A stretch of 64,000 bases of DNA, taken from Pelagibacteraceae bacterium AG-426-M19 (GTDB lineage Bacteria > Pseudomonadota > Alphaproteobacteria > Pelagibacterales > Pelagibacteraceae). The notes under the pieces are model-generated. The model was not told the origin of the DNA. It was given only the letters and a program-made list of their open reading frames with translations, and ran no database searches. Position numbers and translations under genes: made by a program. The stretch's first letter is position 1, and the number at the start of each line of letters is the position of its first letter. Location: NCBI GenBank assembly GCA_003210025.1, contig QCNW01000001.1, positions 1 to 64,000 on the forward strand, in the 5' to 3' direction. This document shows positions 34,372-43,545 of the stretch, one piece after another.

Positions 34372-35445
34372 ATGAAAGAATATTCAATAGCTTCTATTGC
34401 TGGTGACGGCATTGGAAAAGAAGTTGTACCTGAAGCGCAAAAAATATTAAAAGAAATTTCTCAACAACATCAATTCAAATTAAAGATAGAAGATTATGAT
34501 TTTGCATCATGTGATTATTATGAAAAGCATGGAAAAATGATGCCAGATGACTGGAAAGATAAATTAACTAAACACGATGCAATTTTCTTTGGTGCGGTTG
34601 GTATGCCAGATAAATATCCTGACCACATAACACTTTGGGGATCGTTGTTAAAATTTAGAAGAGAGTTCGATCAATTTATTAACTTAAGACCTGTAAAACT
34701 TTTTGAAGGTGTTAATGCACCATTAGCTAAAAAAAAACCCGGTGATATTGACATGATAATTGTTAGAGAAAATACTGAAGGAGAATACTCATCAGTCGGT
34801 GGAAGAATGTATCAGGGAACTGATAGAGAGGTTGTTATTCAAGAAACAGTAATGTCAAAATATGGAATAGATAGAGTTCAACAATTTGCATTTGAATTAG
34901 CTAAAAAAAGAAAAAGAAAAAAACTAACAAGCGCTACGAAGTCTAATGGGATATCAATAACAATGCCTTATTGGGATGAGAGATTTAACGAGAATAAGAA
35001 AAATTACTCTGATGTAGAAACTGATCAGTACCATATTGATATATTAGCAGCTAGATTTGTTTTAAGTCCTGAACGCTTTGATGTGATAGTTGCATCAAAC
35101 CTTTTTGGGGATATTCTATCTGATCTAGGACCAGCTTGTACTGGAACTATTGGAATTGCACCGTCTGGAAATATAAATCCAACTAATAAGTATCCATCAT
35201 TATTTGAACCCGTTCATGGATCGGCACCAGATATTGCGGGACAAGGGATAGCTAATCCAGTGGGTCAAATTTGGTCAGCTGCAATGATGTTAGATTACTT
35301 AGGTGAAAAAGAAGCTTCTGATAGAATAGTAAAATCAATTGAATTAACTCTTAAAGATAAAGACAGTCGAACAAAAGATCTTCAAGGCTCTAGTAATACA
35401 GAACAGTGCTCAAAAAAAATTTTAGATAATCTTAGTTCAGTCTAA
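34372..35445 (+). CDS. Tartrate dehydrogenase/D-malate dehydrogenase type (isocitrate/isopropylmalate family)
   Basis: 357 residues; the ATG directly follows the guaC stop. IAGDGIGKEVVPEA, RRELDQF-like FRREFDQFINLRPVK, MIIVRENTEGEYSSVGGRMYQGT and SNLFGDILSDLGPACTGTIGIAPSGNI are family signatures, and the longer VGGRMYQGTDREVVIQE block fits tartrate dehydrogenase/TtuC or D-malate dehydrogenase rather than LeuB. FEPVHGSAPDIAGQGIANPVGQI is the nucleotide-binding end. NAD use and the exact hydroxyacid are inferred. Confidence 0.85.
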   Translation: MKEYSIASIAGDGIGKEVVPEAQKILKEISQQHQFKLKIEDYDFASCDYYEKHGKMMPDDWKDKLTKHDAIFFGAVGMPDKYPDHITLWGSLLKFRREFDQFINLRPVKLFEGVNAPLAKKKPGDIDMIIVRENTEGEYSSVGGRMYQGTDREVVIQETVMSKYGIDRVQQFAFELAKKRKRKKLTSATKSNGISITMPYWDERFNENKKNYSDVETDQYHIDILAARFVLSPERFDVIVASNLFGDILSDLGPACTGTIGIAPSGNINPTNKYPSLFEPVHGSAPDIAGQGIANPVGQIWSAAMMLDYLGEKEASDRIVKSIELTLKDKDSRTKDLQGSSNTEQCSKKILDNLSSV

Positions 35446-35460
35446 AATTTAATCAAAATT

Positions 35461-36342
35461 ATGAATTTTCTTAAAAATAAATCTATTACCAAAGTTATAA
35501 TTTTATCTATATCTGGATTTTTTATTTTAGTTTGCCAAGATTCTACTGCAAAATATCTGGGAACATTAATGCCATTAAATCAAGTAATTTGGGGCAGATT
35601 TTTTTTTCATTTTGTGATTATTTTAATTTTATTCGCGATATTAAAACCTAAATTAAACTTAAAAAGCAATTTTAAAATTAATATTATTAGATCTATATTG
35701 ATGGTTTTTGCTACTTTTTTTTTCATTCATTCTTTACAAAAATTTGACCTTGTCGATATCTATGTAGTGTTCTTCTCAGCTCCATTAATAGTATCAATTT
35801 TAACGGCATTGTTTTTAAAAGATATTCTTTCACTTAAAGGTATAATTTTAATGTTATTAAGCTTCGGGTGTATAATTTATTCAATGAGTCCTAGTATGAA
35901 AGTCTTAAGTTTAGACATAATTTTTCCTTTGGTACCACCAGTATGTTGGGCTTTATATCAATTTTTTACAAAATTTATTTCTGGTAATAATGATCCTTTA
36001 GTGGCGTTATTTTATGCTGCTGTTGTTGGGGCCATTGTTTTCTCTATTTATGTAATGTTAGACTGGACTCCCATTGAGAATAATAGCTTGTGGGTTTGGT
36101 TGATATTTCTTGGTGTATTAGGTTTTACCAGCCACCTTTTAATTATATTTGCAATTCAGCTATCAAATTTATCTTTTGTAACTAATTTTCAATATTCACA
36201 ATTAATTTGGTCAACATTAATCAATTTTTATATATTCGGAGTACCTTTTGATTTTAATAAAACTTTTGGAGTTATTGGAATAATAGTTTTTGGAGTTTTA
36301 TTTGTTCAGGCCGAGAGTAGAAAAAAAAAACTTAGTTCTTAA
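35461..36342 (+). CDS. EamA/DMT family transporter
   Basis: 293 residues with ten membrane segments in two repeats. IILSISGFFILVCQDSTAKYLG begins the first EamA domain and FPLVPPVCWALYQFFTKFIS the second. DMT carriers export or import metabolites; substrate unknown. Its end overlaps the convergent DMGDH-like gene by 11 bp. Confidence 0.85.
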   Translation: MNFLKNKSITKVIILSISGFFILVCQDSTAKYLGTLMPLNQVIWGRFFFHFVIILILFAILKPKLNLKSNFKINIIRSILMVFATFFFIHSLQKFDLVDIYVVFFSAPLIVSILTALFLKDILSLKGIILMLLSFGCIIYSMSPSMKVLSLDIIFPLVPPVCWALYQFFTKFISGNNDPLVALFYAAVVGAIVFSIYVMLDWTPIENNSLWVWLIFLGVLGFTSHLLIIFAIQLSNLSFVTNFQYSQLIWSTLINFYIFGVPFDFNKTFGVIGIIVFGVLFVQAESRKKKLSS

Positions 36343-38770
36343 AATCCTTATTGTTTAAAGGTTTTTCTAATACCTCAACTGGATATTTTTGTTTTTCAAT
36401 TTCAATATATATATTTTTGTCTTTTAATGTTTTAACTGTATTACCAGAATTGACATATCCAAAAGAAAGATTTTTATCATAACAAAAAGAATAATTTCCA
36501 GAAGTTGTTCTACCAATTATTATGTCATCCATATAAATAGGTTCTTCATGTAATAAAAGTGGCTCACCAGGTTTACTGTCTTTAAGAGTAAACATCATCA
36601 TCCTTTTATCTAATTTTTGGTCTTTAATTTTTAATAGAGCATCTTTTCCAATAAAGTTTACATTTTTCTTATAACTAATTGCAAATTTTAAACCTGCTTG
36701 ATACTGATTTTCCTCTGGTGAAATATCATGTCCCCAGTGAACAAATCCACTTTCCATTCTCATAATATCCATTGCATGCATTCCACAATGAGATAGTTCA
36801 AAGTTTTTCCCCTCTTCAATTAGAATTTCATATAAATCCTTAGCTAAACTTGAGTCAACGTAAAGTTCAAATCCTAATTCACCAACGTAAGAAAGTCGTT
36901 GAGCCCAAACTTTTAAACCATTTATCATTATGAACTTTCCAGTTCCAAACTTAAATTTATCATTACTAAAGTCTTCATTGCTTATTTTCGAAATCATCTC
37001 TCTACTCTTTGGACCAAACAGTCCTAAACAACAAATATCCTCTGTTACATCTTTAAAAGATACGTCTTCATCTAAATATTTTAAGATATGGTATTTATCA
37101 TGTTCTCTTGTAGCTGCAGAGCTTACAACTCTAAAAAAGTTTTTATCCATACAAACAACTGTTAAATCTGTTTCTATTCCACCGTCCTCATTTAACATAT
37201 GAGTGTATGTTGTTTTTCCAATCTCATTTTTAATATTAGCAGTACACAACTTTTGCAATTCTTGGTGTGTTTTTTCACCTTTTAAGTCAAACTTAGAAAA
37301 AGTTGAAAAATCAAATAGACCAACATTTTTTCTTGTATTTAAAGTTTCATGCTTTGCTGATGGGTACCAATTTTGATAATTAAAACTATATTCATAATTA
37401 GGTTCTTTACCATTTAATGAATACCACATTGGTCTTTCAAAACCTCCAGCAACTCCAAAACAAGCTCCTGCTTTTTTTAATTCTTCATGATAGGGTAAAA
37501 GTTTTTGATTTCTTGATGTATTTGGTTGTTTATAAGGCCAATGCATTCCATACAGATCACCAAGCGTTTCTGTTACCCTTTCCATAATGAAATTTTTTGA
37601 AGAGTGGAATTTTTGAAACCTTTTAATATCTAATGAAAATAAATCTTCATTAATATGTCCATTCATCATCCACTCGGCAGTAACCCTACCCGCTCCTCCT
37701 GAGCTAGCAATTCCAATGCTATTAAAGCCACAACATGTATATAAATTTTTAACTTCAGGAGTTTCGCCTAATAAATATTGAGTATCTGGAGTAAAAGACT
37801 CTGGACCGGAGAAAAATTTTCTTATTCCTGCACTTTCTAACATTGGCAATCTATGAAATGATTTTTCTAAGTAAGGTTCAAAGTGATCAAAATCATCTGG
37901 CAGTTCACCAAATGAAAAATTATCTGGAACTCTTCCTGTATCTTTAAATGCTGGTTTTGCATTTGGTTCAAAAATACCTACAAGCATTTTTCCTGCATCT
38001 TCTTTTAAATATAAACAAGCATTATAATCTCTCAGCACTGGAAGATTTTGAGGTAAATCTTTTATTGGTTCTGTGATGATATAGAAATGCTCGTTTGGAT
38101 ATAATGGAATACTTACATTTATTTCTTCACCTAATTGTCTTGACCACATTCCTGTTGCCATAACAACATATTCACAATCGATGACACCTTTATCAGTTTC
38201 TACCCCACTAATTCTAGAATTTTTAATTAAAATTTTTTTAACAGGTGTCTTTTCAAAAATCTTTGCACCCTCCATTCTTGCAGCTTTTGCAAGCACATTG
38301 GTTACTCCAACTGGATCTGCTTGACCATCTTTCGGCATGTAAACACCACCTACAATATCTTCACTATGTAATACGGGATACAATTCCTTTAAACGTTTTT
38401 TATTAAGAACTTCTACTTCAACATTTGATAATTGAGCAGTTGTTGCTTGTCTTAGTAGTTCTTGCATTCTTTCTTTAGTGGATGCAACTGTGATTGCACC
38501 ATTTTGCTTCATTCCAGTTGATAGACCTGTAGTCTTTTCTAAATCTTTATAAAGATCTAAAGAATATTTTCTTATTTTTGTAATTGTTGATGATGCACCT
38601 AATTGACCTAGAAGACCTGCGGCGTGCCAAGTAGTTCCTGAGGTGAGTAAATCTCTTTCAAGCAAAACCACATCTTTCCATCCAAATTTTGCAAGATGAT
38701 AAGCGCATGATGTTCCGGCAACGCCTCCGCCTATAACAACTACTTTAGTACTTTTTGGTAACACTTTCAT
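36332..38770 (-). CDS. Dimethylglycine/sarcosine dehydrogenase-like FAD oxidoreductase with GcvT domain
   Basis: 812 residues. FAD-binding GGGVAGTSCAYHLAKFG near residue 14, and SGTTWHAAGL with His49 at the site of covalent FAD in DMGDH. The middle has a FAO-type domain, then a GcvT-like C-terminal half beginning GLFDFSTFSKFDLKG with FGPKSREM and GYVNSG. The enzyme oxidises N-methyl groups and passes one-carbon units to folate. A second paralogue is at 50041. Downstream of the broken iron ABC ATPase by 26 bp. Confidence 0.88.
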   Translation of the reverse strand: MKVLPKSTKVVVIGGGVAGTSCAYHLAKFGWKDVVLLERDLLTSGTTWHAAGLLGQLGASSTITKIRKYSLDLYKDLEKTTGLSTGMKQNGAITVASTKERMQELLRQATTAQLSNVEVEVLNKKRLKELYPVLHSEDIVGGVYMPKDGQADPVGVTNVLAKAARMEGAKIFEKTPVKKILIKNSRISGVETDKGVIDCEYVVMATGMWSRQLGEEINVSIPLYPNEHFYIITEPIKDLPQNLPVLRDYNACLYLKEDAGKMLVGIFEPNAKPAFKDTGRVPDNFSFGELPDDFDHFEPYLEKSFHRLPMLESAGIRKFFSGPESFTPDTQYLLGETPEVKNLYTCCGFNSIGIASSGGAGRVTAEWMMNGHINEDLFSLDIKRFQKFHSSKNFIMERVTETLGDLYGMHWPYKQPNTSRNQKLLPYHEELKKAGACFGVAGGFERPMWYSLNGKEPNYEYSFNYQNWYPSAKHETLNTRKNVGLFDFSTFSKFDLKGEKTHQELQKLCTANIKNEIGKTTYTHMLNEDGGIETDLTVVCMDKNFFRVVSSAATREHDKYHILKYLDEDVSFKDVTEDICCLGLFGPKSREMISKISNEDFSNDKFKFGTGKFIMINGLKVWAQRLSYVGELGFELYVDSSLAKDLYEILIEEGKNFELSHCGMHAMDIMRMESGFVHWGHDISPEENQYQAGLKFAISYKKNVNFIGKDALLKIKDQKLDKRMMMFTLKDSKPGEPLLLHEEPIYMDDIIIGRTTSGNYSFCYDKNLSFGYVNSGNTVKTLKDKNIYIEIEKQKYPVEVLEKPLNNKDFKN

Positions 38771-38796
38771 ACTTGATGTGATTTATACGATTAAAT

Positions 38797-39619
38797 TTAA
38801 AAGCAAACAATATGATCGATATGGATGGGTCTTTTTATACCAAATTTTTCATCGACTTCATGTTGATGAATATGATGAGAATGCACAAAAACCGGTATTA
38901 ATTTATTACTTAATGTCTTTAATGTATAAATAAAATTTGATCCTCTGAATTTTCTATCTACTACTTCAAGTTTAAGATTGCTCGCATCATCGTGTTGTAA
39001 GTCTTCTGGCTGTATTAAAAGTTTTACTTTAGATCCTATTGGGAACGGTCTAGCGAAATTTCCTGTTATTGTACCTAAATCTTCATTTTCAAGACTTTTC
39101 GGACTGGTAACTTCTGCTGGTATTAATGTGCCTCTGTTTAAAAAATTAACTACTTCTACTGAATTTGGTAAATGGTAGACATTATATGGATCATCATATT
39201 GCTTTAACTCACCGTCTAAAATTATTCCACATTTGCTACCCAGGTAAAAAGCTTCATATGAGTCATGAGTTACAATTATTGTAGTTATTTTTGAATTTGT
39301 TAAAATTTGTTTTAATTCAACTTGAATTTCCTCCTTAAAACTTTGATCTACATTAGATAATGGCTCATCAAGCATTAATAAATCAGGTTGAGAAACTAAA
39401 GATCTTGCTAGAGATGCTCTTTGGGCTTCGCCAGCACTTATCTCATGTGGAAATTTGTTTAATATTTTGTTTAAGTTTAAAAAATTAATTACTTCTTTAG
39501 TTTGAATTTTTTTATCATCTTTCACCTTCATTTTCAATATTTAAAGTAACATTATTAACTTTGTTTTTCCCGCCAGCAGCAAAAGATACATTTTCAATTT
39601 CAAAAAAATTATCAGCCAT
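38797..39619 (-). pseudogene. Iron(III) ABC transporter ATP-binding protein, broken by internal deletion (fbpC-like)
   Basis: The start ATG at 39619 overlaps the permease stop (TAATG) and translates MADNFFEIENVSFAAGGKNK through NIENEGER and then stops. Another frame resumes at once with DDKKIQTKEVINFLNLNK and continues through SAGEAQR, LLMLDEPLSNVD and IIVTHDSYEA to the normal C-terminal domain. The Walker A loop and Q-loop region, roughly 70-80 residues, are absent, and the frame is shifted. The ORF track lists only the 3' part. This is a disabling deletion or an assembly error. Confidence 0.8.
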
Positions 39620-41229
39620 TAGTCTTTCAAAATAAATTTAGATGTGATCAAAATAAATGTACTTGCAATCAATATCAAGAATAATGATGGAACTGCTGCT
39701 GCTTCTAAAAGATCTTGGGATGCGAATATATATGCTGTTGTAGCGAATGTTTCAAAGTTAAATGGTCTCAATATCAAAGTTATAGGTAATTCTTTTATTA
39801 CTTCTATAGTAATCAATATCCCTATAAGAAATACAGAGTTTTTTAAATAAGGAACATGAATTCCTAAAAAAGTTTTAATTTTCGAGTAACCAAGAAGATA
39901 AGAACTTTCATCAATTGACCTATTTATTCTTTCATAACCAGTTTTCAATCCATTATAAGCTAGTGAATAAAATCTTATAAAATAAACTATCACTAAACCA
40001 AAAATAGATCCTATAAAAACTCTCTTTATAGAATTAAATTCAAGGGCTTTTATAAAAGTATTATCAAACCAAGCAATAAAAGTGATGAATGCTACAGCTA
40101 AAATTACACCAGGGATTGCATAACCAGTAATTGAAAATGTTGTAAGATAATTTAAGAATTTACTTTTAGTTACTCTGTTTCCATAATTTGAAATAAATGA
40201 AAAAATTACTAGAACAACGCTTGATAAAAATACCAGGTAAATTGTATTTATAAATAATTGAAAAGTATTTAAATCAAATAAATTTTTTGGAAAAATTATT
40301 GTCCAATACAACATTTGTAAAACAGGGAATAAAAAGCTGACTAAAAAAACTAAAAAACAAAATCCGAATGCTAAAGATCCTTTTGAAAAGTTTAATTTAA
40401 TTTTCTTCTTTTCTTTAATTCCTCCCTTAACTGGAGAGTGATATTGAGCTTTTTTTCTTGAGATATTCTCAATAAAAAAAAGTCCTAATATAAATAATAG
40501 TAAAAAAAATGAGAGCTGATTTGCAAAAGCTAAATCATCAAAAGATATCCATGAATCATATATTCCAGTAGTAAGAGTTGCTATTCCAAAAAATGATACT
40601 GCTCCAAAATCTGATAATGTTTCCATAGCAACTAAGGCTAATCCAGCAACTATCGCTGGTCTTGCAGATGGTAAAATGATTTTAAAGAAAGACTTATATT
40701 TTGAAAAACCTAGATTTTGTCCTAATTCTATTAAATTTTGAGACTGATAATGAAAAGATGCTCTAGTTAGAACATAAACATATCCAAATAGTGAAAAAGA
40801 AATAGATAAAATAGCACCAAGCATACCATCAAATTTTGGGATGGATTGATTGTATTCACCAGGTCCAAATAAAGATTTCAATATTGAATATAGTGTTCCA
40901 AAGTTTTCAAAAAAAGCAGTTAATGAATAAGCATAAATGTAAGCAGGTACTGCAAAAGATAATATTAAAGCCCATTTAAAAAATTTAACGCCTGAAAATT
41001 CATAAAATGATACTACATATGCACAGCCTACACCTAAGATTAATGTCAGAAATAAAACTCCTAAAAGTAATATTAAAGAATTATAAATATATTCAATTAA
41101 AAATGTATTTTTTAAAATATCAAAGTAATTAGTTGTTTCTTGGAAGAAACTTGCAAACACAGTCAAAATTGGAATTGCAACAACAAATGAAACTAAAAAT
41201 GAAGAAAGGTACCATGAATTAAATTTCAT
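39619..41229 (-). CDS. Iron(III) ABC transporter permease (FbpB/AfuB type, two-domain)
   Basis: 536 residues with about 12 membrane segments and two EAA-type loops (LIELGQNLGFSKYKSFFKIILPSARPAIVAG and RSIDESSYLLGYSKIKTFLGIHVPYLK). This duplicated permease is typical of ferric-ion transporters. It is intact although the ATPase gene that follows is broken. The two lie one base into each other. Confidence 0.9.
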   Translation of the reverse strand: MKFNSWYLSSFLVSFVVAIPILTVFASFFQETTNYFDILKNTFLIEYIYNSLILLLGVLFLTLILGVGCAYVVSFYEFSGVKFFKWALILSFAVPAYIYAYSLTAFFENFGTLYSILKSLFGPGEYNQSIPKFDGMLGAILSISFSLFGYVYVLTRASFHYQSQNLIELGQNLGFSKYKSFFKIILPSARPAIVAGLALVAMETLSDFGAVSFFGIATLTTGIYDSWISFDDLAFANQLSFFLLLFILGLFFIENISRKKAQYHSPVKGGIKEKKKIKLNFSKGSLAFGFCFLVFLVSFLFPVLQMLYWTIIFPKNLFDLNTFQLFINTIYLVFLSSVVLVIFSFISNYGNRVTKSKFLNYLTTFSITGYAIPGVILAVAFITFIAWFDNTFIKALEFNSIKRVFIGSIFGLVIVYFIRFYSLAYNGLKTGYERINRSIDESSYLLGYSKIKTFLGIHVPYLKNSVFLIGILITIEVIKELPITLILRPFNFETFATTAYIFASQDLLEAAAVPSLFLILIASTFILITSKFILKD

Positions 41230-41265
41230 ATATTATAATCCGCCTTATAATCATGAAAATCAAAA

Positions 41266-41299
41266 GTGCCCATGGTTTAGGAGACCAAACCATAGGCAC
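41266..41299 (-). terminator. Strong intercistronic hairpin upstream of the iron permease
   Basis: GTGCCcATGGTTT pairs with AAACCATaGGCAC: 12 of 13 positions pair, loop 8 nt. On the minus strand it is followed by a T-rich run (ACTTTTGATTTT). It probably reduces read-through from the binding-protein and small ORF into the permease, or protects the upstream mRNA. Confidence 0.7.
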
Positions 41300-41312
41300 A
41301 AACTTTAGAAAA

Positions 41313-41486
41313 TCAAAAATTAAATACTTTTAGGATATGCGGAACCTCCTTAGTTTTAATTTCAGACAATTTTCTATTATTTAAACGTTTATTGATTTTT
41401 TCACACTCCGTAGCACATGCAGGACAGGCTTTGGTAGATTTATTATAATCAACTTCCGTAGTAAATTTTTTTTTAACAGCTATCAT
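41313..41486 (-). CDS. Small Cys-motif protein (57 aa) in iron transport operon, absent from ORF track
   Basis: The ATG directly follows the binding-protein stop (TAAATG) and reads MIAVKKKFTTEVDYNKSTKA, then CPACATEC, and ends ILKVFNF with TGA. The four-residue-spaced cysteines (C-x2-C-x3-C) could bind iron, zinc or an Fe-S cluster, in an otherwise basic cytoplasmic peptide without a signal sequence. GGAAG lies just upstream inside the binding-protein gene. It is placed between iron receptor and permease and so is probably iron-regulated. Function unknown. Confidence 0.6.
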   Translation of the reverse strand: MIAVKKKFTTEVDYNKSTKACPACATECEKINKRLNNRKLSEIKTKEVPHILKVFNF

Positions 41487-42509
41487 TTACTTCCAACCAG
41501 CAGCTAACATTACTTCTAATGCATCTGCTTGTTTTGCACCGTATGACTTAACACTTGTTTTGGTATCCATTACAAAGTTCATCTCTTTGCCTGGAACTAA
41601 ATCATTAGGTGTTACACCATCGATCATTGGATACTCAAAAGTATTATTTACAATGTGATTTTGAGCCTCTGTTGATAATAAAAACTCAACTAATTTTACA
41701 GCATTAGCTTTGTTTGGTGCATATTTAAGCATTCCAGCTCCACTAATATTAATGTGCGTTCCTCTATCTTGTTGATTAGGGAAAAAAGGCATTACTTTTT
41801 TTGCTGCTTCTTGTTGTTCAGCACCTTTTTTTCCAGATAACATCAAAGCATGATAGTATGTGTTTGCAACAGCAATATCAGCTTCTCCAGCTGCAACAGC
41901 CATGATTTGAGCACGGTCGTTACCTTTTGGACTTCTGGCCATGTTTGCTACAACAGCTTTAGACCATTCTGCAGTTTTTGCTTTACCATTATTCTTAACA
42001 AGTGAAGCAACTAAAGATTGGTTATAAATGTTGTTAGATTTTCTAATTACTAATCTACCTTTCCATTTTGGATCAGCTAGACCTTCGTAAGTCATGCCAT
42101 TTAGTTCATTTGCATTTACTCTTTCAGGTGAATAATAAATTATTCTTGCTCTCTTAGCTATTCCAGTCCATTTAGCAGATCTAAATTGTGCAGGTACAGC
42201 ATCCTTAATAGCTTTTGACCAACCAGCGTTTTGCATCATGCCTTTAGCTGCAAATGCACCTAATCTTCCAGCATCAGCTGTGATGTATAAATCTCCAACA
42301 CAGTCTGCTCCCTCTTCTGTAATTCTTTTTTGCAGGGCTTTATCTTTACCTGATACTACGTTTACTTTAATTCCTGTTGCTGCTGTGAACTTTTCATATA
42401 ATTGAATGTCAGAATCATAGTGTCTTGCACTAAAAATATTGACCTCAGCTGCAATCGTAAAACTTGAAATTAAAGCAAAAAACAATGAAATTATTGTTAA
42501 TTTTCTCAT
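41487..42509 (-). CDS. Iron(III) ABC transporter substrate-binding protein (FbpA/AfuA/FutA type)
   Basis: About 340 residues from the ATG at 42509 (MRKLTIISLFF), not the longer track start; AAGGAGTAGA precedes it. The signal peptide ends FTIAAE. NIFSARHYDSDIQLYEKFTAATG is the FutA/FbpA start, and VANTYYHALMLSG contains the paired iron-binding tyrosines. The operator described upstream fits iron repression. Part of an operon with the small Cys protein, permease and broken ATPase. Confidence 0.92.
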   Translation of the reverse strand: MRKLTIISLFFALISSFTIAAEVNIFSARHYDSDIQLYEKFTAATGIKVNVVSGKDKALQKRITEEGADCVGDLYITADAGRLGAFAAKGMMQNAGWSKAIKDAVPAQFRSAKWTGIAKRARIIYYSPERVNANELNGMTYEGLADPKWKGRLVIRKSNNIYNQSLVASLVKNNGKAKTAEWSKAVVANMARSPKGNDRAQIMAVAAGEADIAVANTYYHALMLSGKKGAEQQEAAKKVMPFFPNQQDRGTHINISGAGMLKYAPNKANAVKLVEFLLSTEAQNHIVNNTFEYPMIDGVTPNDLVPGKEMNFVMDTKTSVKSYGAKQADALEVMLAAGWK

Positions 42510-42578
42510 TCTACTCCTTAAATTTATATTTATATTAAACGTAATTTGTCCTGCAATGCGGATGATAACTATTCTCAA

Positions 42579-42620
42579 TGAAAATGATTATCAATTGCAA
42601 TATTGTCGCAATTGATAATC
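42579..42620 (-). promoter_or_regulatory. Fur-like operator and 13-bp palindrome upstream of the iron-binding-protein gene
   Basis: TGAAAATGATTATCA (42579-42593) matches the 7-1-7 Fur consensus TGATAATnATTATCA except at one base. It overlaps a larger perfect inverted repeat: GATTATCAATTGC (42586-42598) and GCAATTGATAATC (42608-42620), spacer AATATTGTC. It lies 70-111 bp upstream of the start codon at 42509. Fur or Irr-like control is the inference. Confidence 0.65.
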
Positions 42621-42654
42621 AATCGCAATTAGTACTGTTTTTTGGTTAAATTAT

Positions 42655-43545
42655 TTAAAATTCCCACTCAGAAATTTTACTGTAAAGGAAGTTTCTAAAA
42701 GCTTGAACTCTAGCAACATTTTTAAGTGATTGAGGATATACAAAGTGTGCCTCAGTAGTTGGACCTTGAACGCTTGGTAAAACTTTAACAATATTTGGTT
42801 GTTTCACAGTTAAGTAATCTGGAATTGCAGCTAGTCCTACACCGCTTTGAACAGCTAATAGTAAACCATAAACACTATTCACTCTCATTACTGTTTTTCT
42901 TTTTTTATTATCTTTCATTCCAAGTTTTAATGCCCAATCTGGATTATAAACTGGAGATGGAGCTCCTCTACCAAATGAAATAAAGTTGTGCTTATTCAAG
43001 TCATTAACTGTCTTAGGATATCCATGTTTTTCTAAGTATTTTGGTGATCCGTAGATGTGATAATTAATATCTATGAGCTTTTTTTGAATATAATTAAGTT
43101 GTTTCGGTCTTCTCATAAATATTCCAATATCTGCTTGTCTTGTGCTTAAATCTAACTCCCTATCATCAAATATGAGTTCAACTTCAATTTCTGGATTTAA
43201 TTGCATAAATTCTTGTATTCTTGGCGTCAGCCAAGTTGTTCCAAAACTAACAACGGTTGTTACTGATAGTTTTCCGGATGGTTTATGTTTTTTATCTCCT
43301 AAAGTTGTTTCTACCTCTTTTAATTTGGAGATAACTTCATGAGCTGTTTTAAATACATATTCTCCATTTTCAGTTAGTGTTAAACCTCTAGCATGACGTT
43401 CAAATAATTTAACTTTTAAATCTTCTTCTAAAGATTGAATTTGTCTACTAATTGCAGATTGACTTAGATTTAGAATTACTGTTGCACTAGTAAAGCTACC
43501 TGCCTCAGCAACTGCATGAAATATCTTTAATTTATCCCAATCCAT
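42655..43545 (-). CDS. LysR family transcriptional regulator
   Basis: 296 residues. The N-terminal winged helix has FHAVAEAGSFTSATVILNLSQSAISRQIQSLEEDLKVKLFERHARGLTLTENGEYV, a standard LysR helix-turn-helix. The rest is the ligand-binding domain (VTTVVSFGTTWLTPRIQEFM). Its start overlaps the AcuI-type reductase stop by one base, so the two are coupled; the downstream iron genes have their own promoter region. Targets are unknown. Confidence 0.92.
   Translation of the reverse strand: MDWDKLKIFHAVAEAGSFTSATVILNLSQSAISRQIQSLEEDLKVKLFERHARGLTLTENGEYVFKTAHEVISKLKEVETTLGDKKHKPSGKLSVTTVVSFGTTWLTPRIQEFMQLNPEIEVELIFDDRELDLSTRQADIGIFMRRPKQLNYIQKKLIDINYHIYGSPKYLEKHGYPKTVNDLNKHNFISFGRGAPSPVYNPDWALKLGMKDNKKRKTVMRVNSVYGLLLAVQSGVGLAAIPDYLTVKQPNIVKVLPSVQGPTTEAHFVYPQSLKNVARVQAFRNFLYSKISEWEF

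Noticed and set aside
34182-34412. 76-aa minus-strand ORF over the guaC 3' end
   Set aside because: Antisense shadow of guaC and the next gene.
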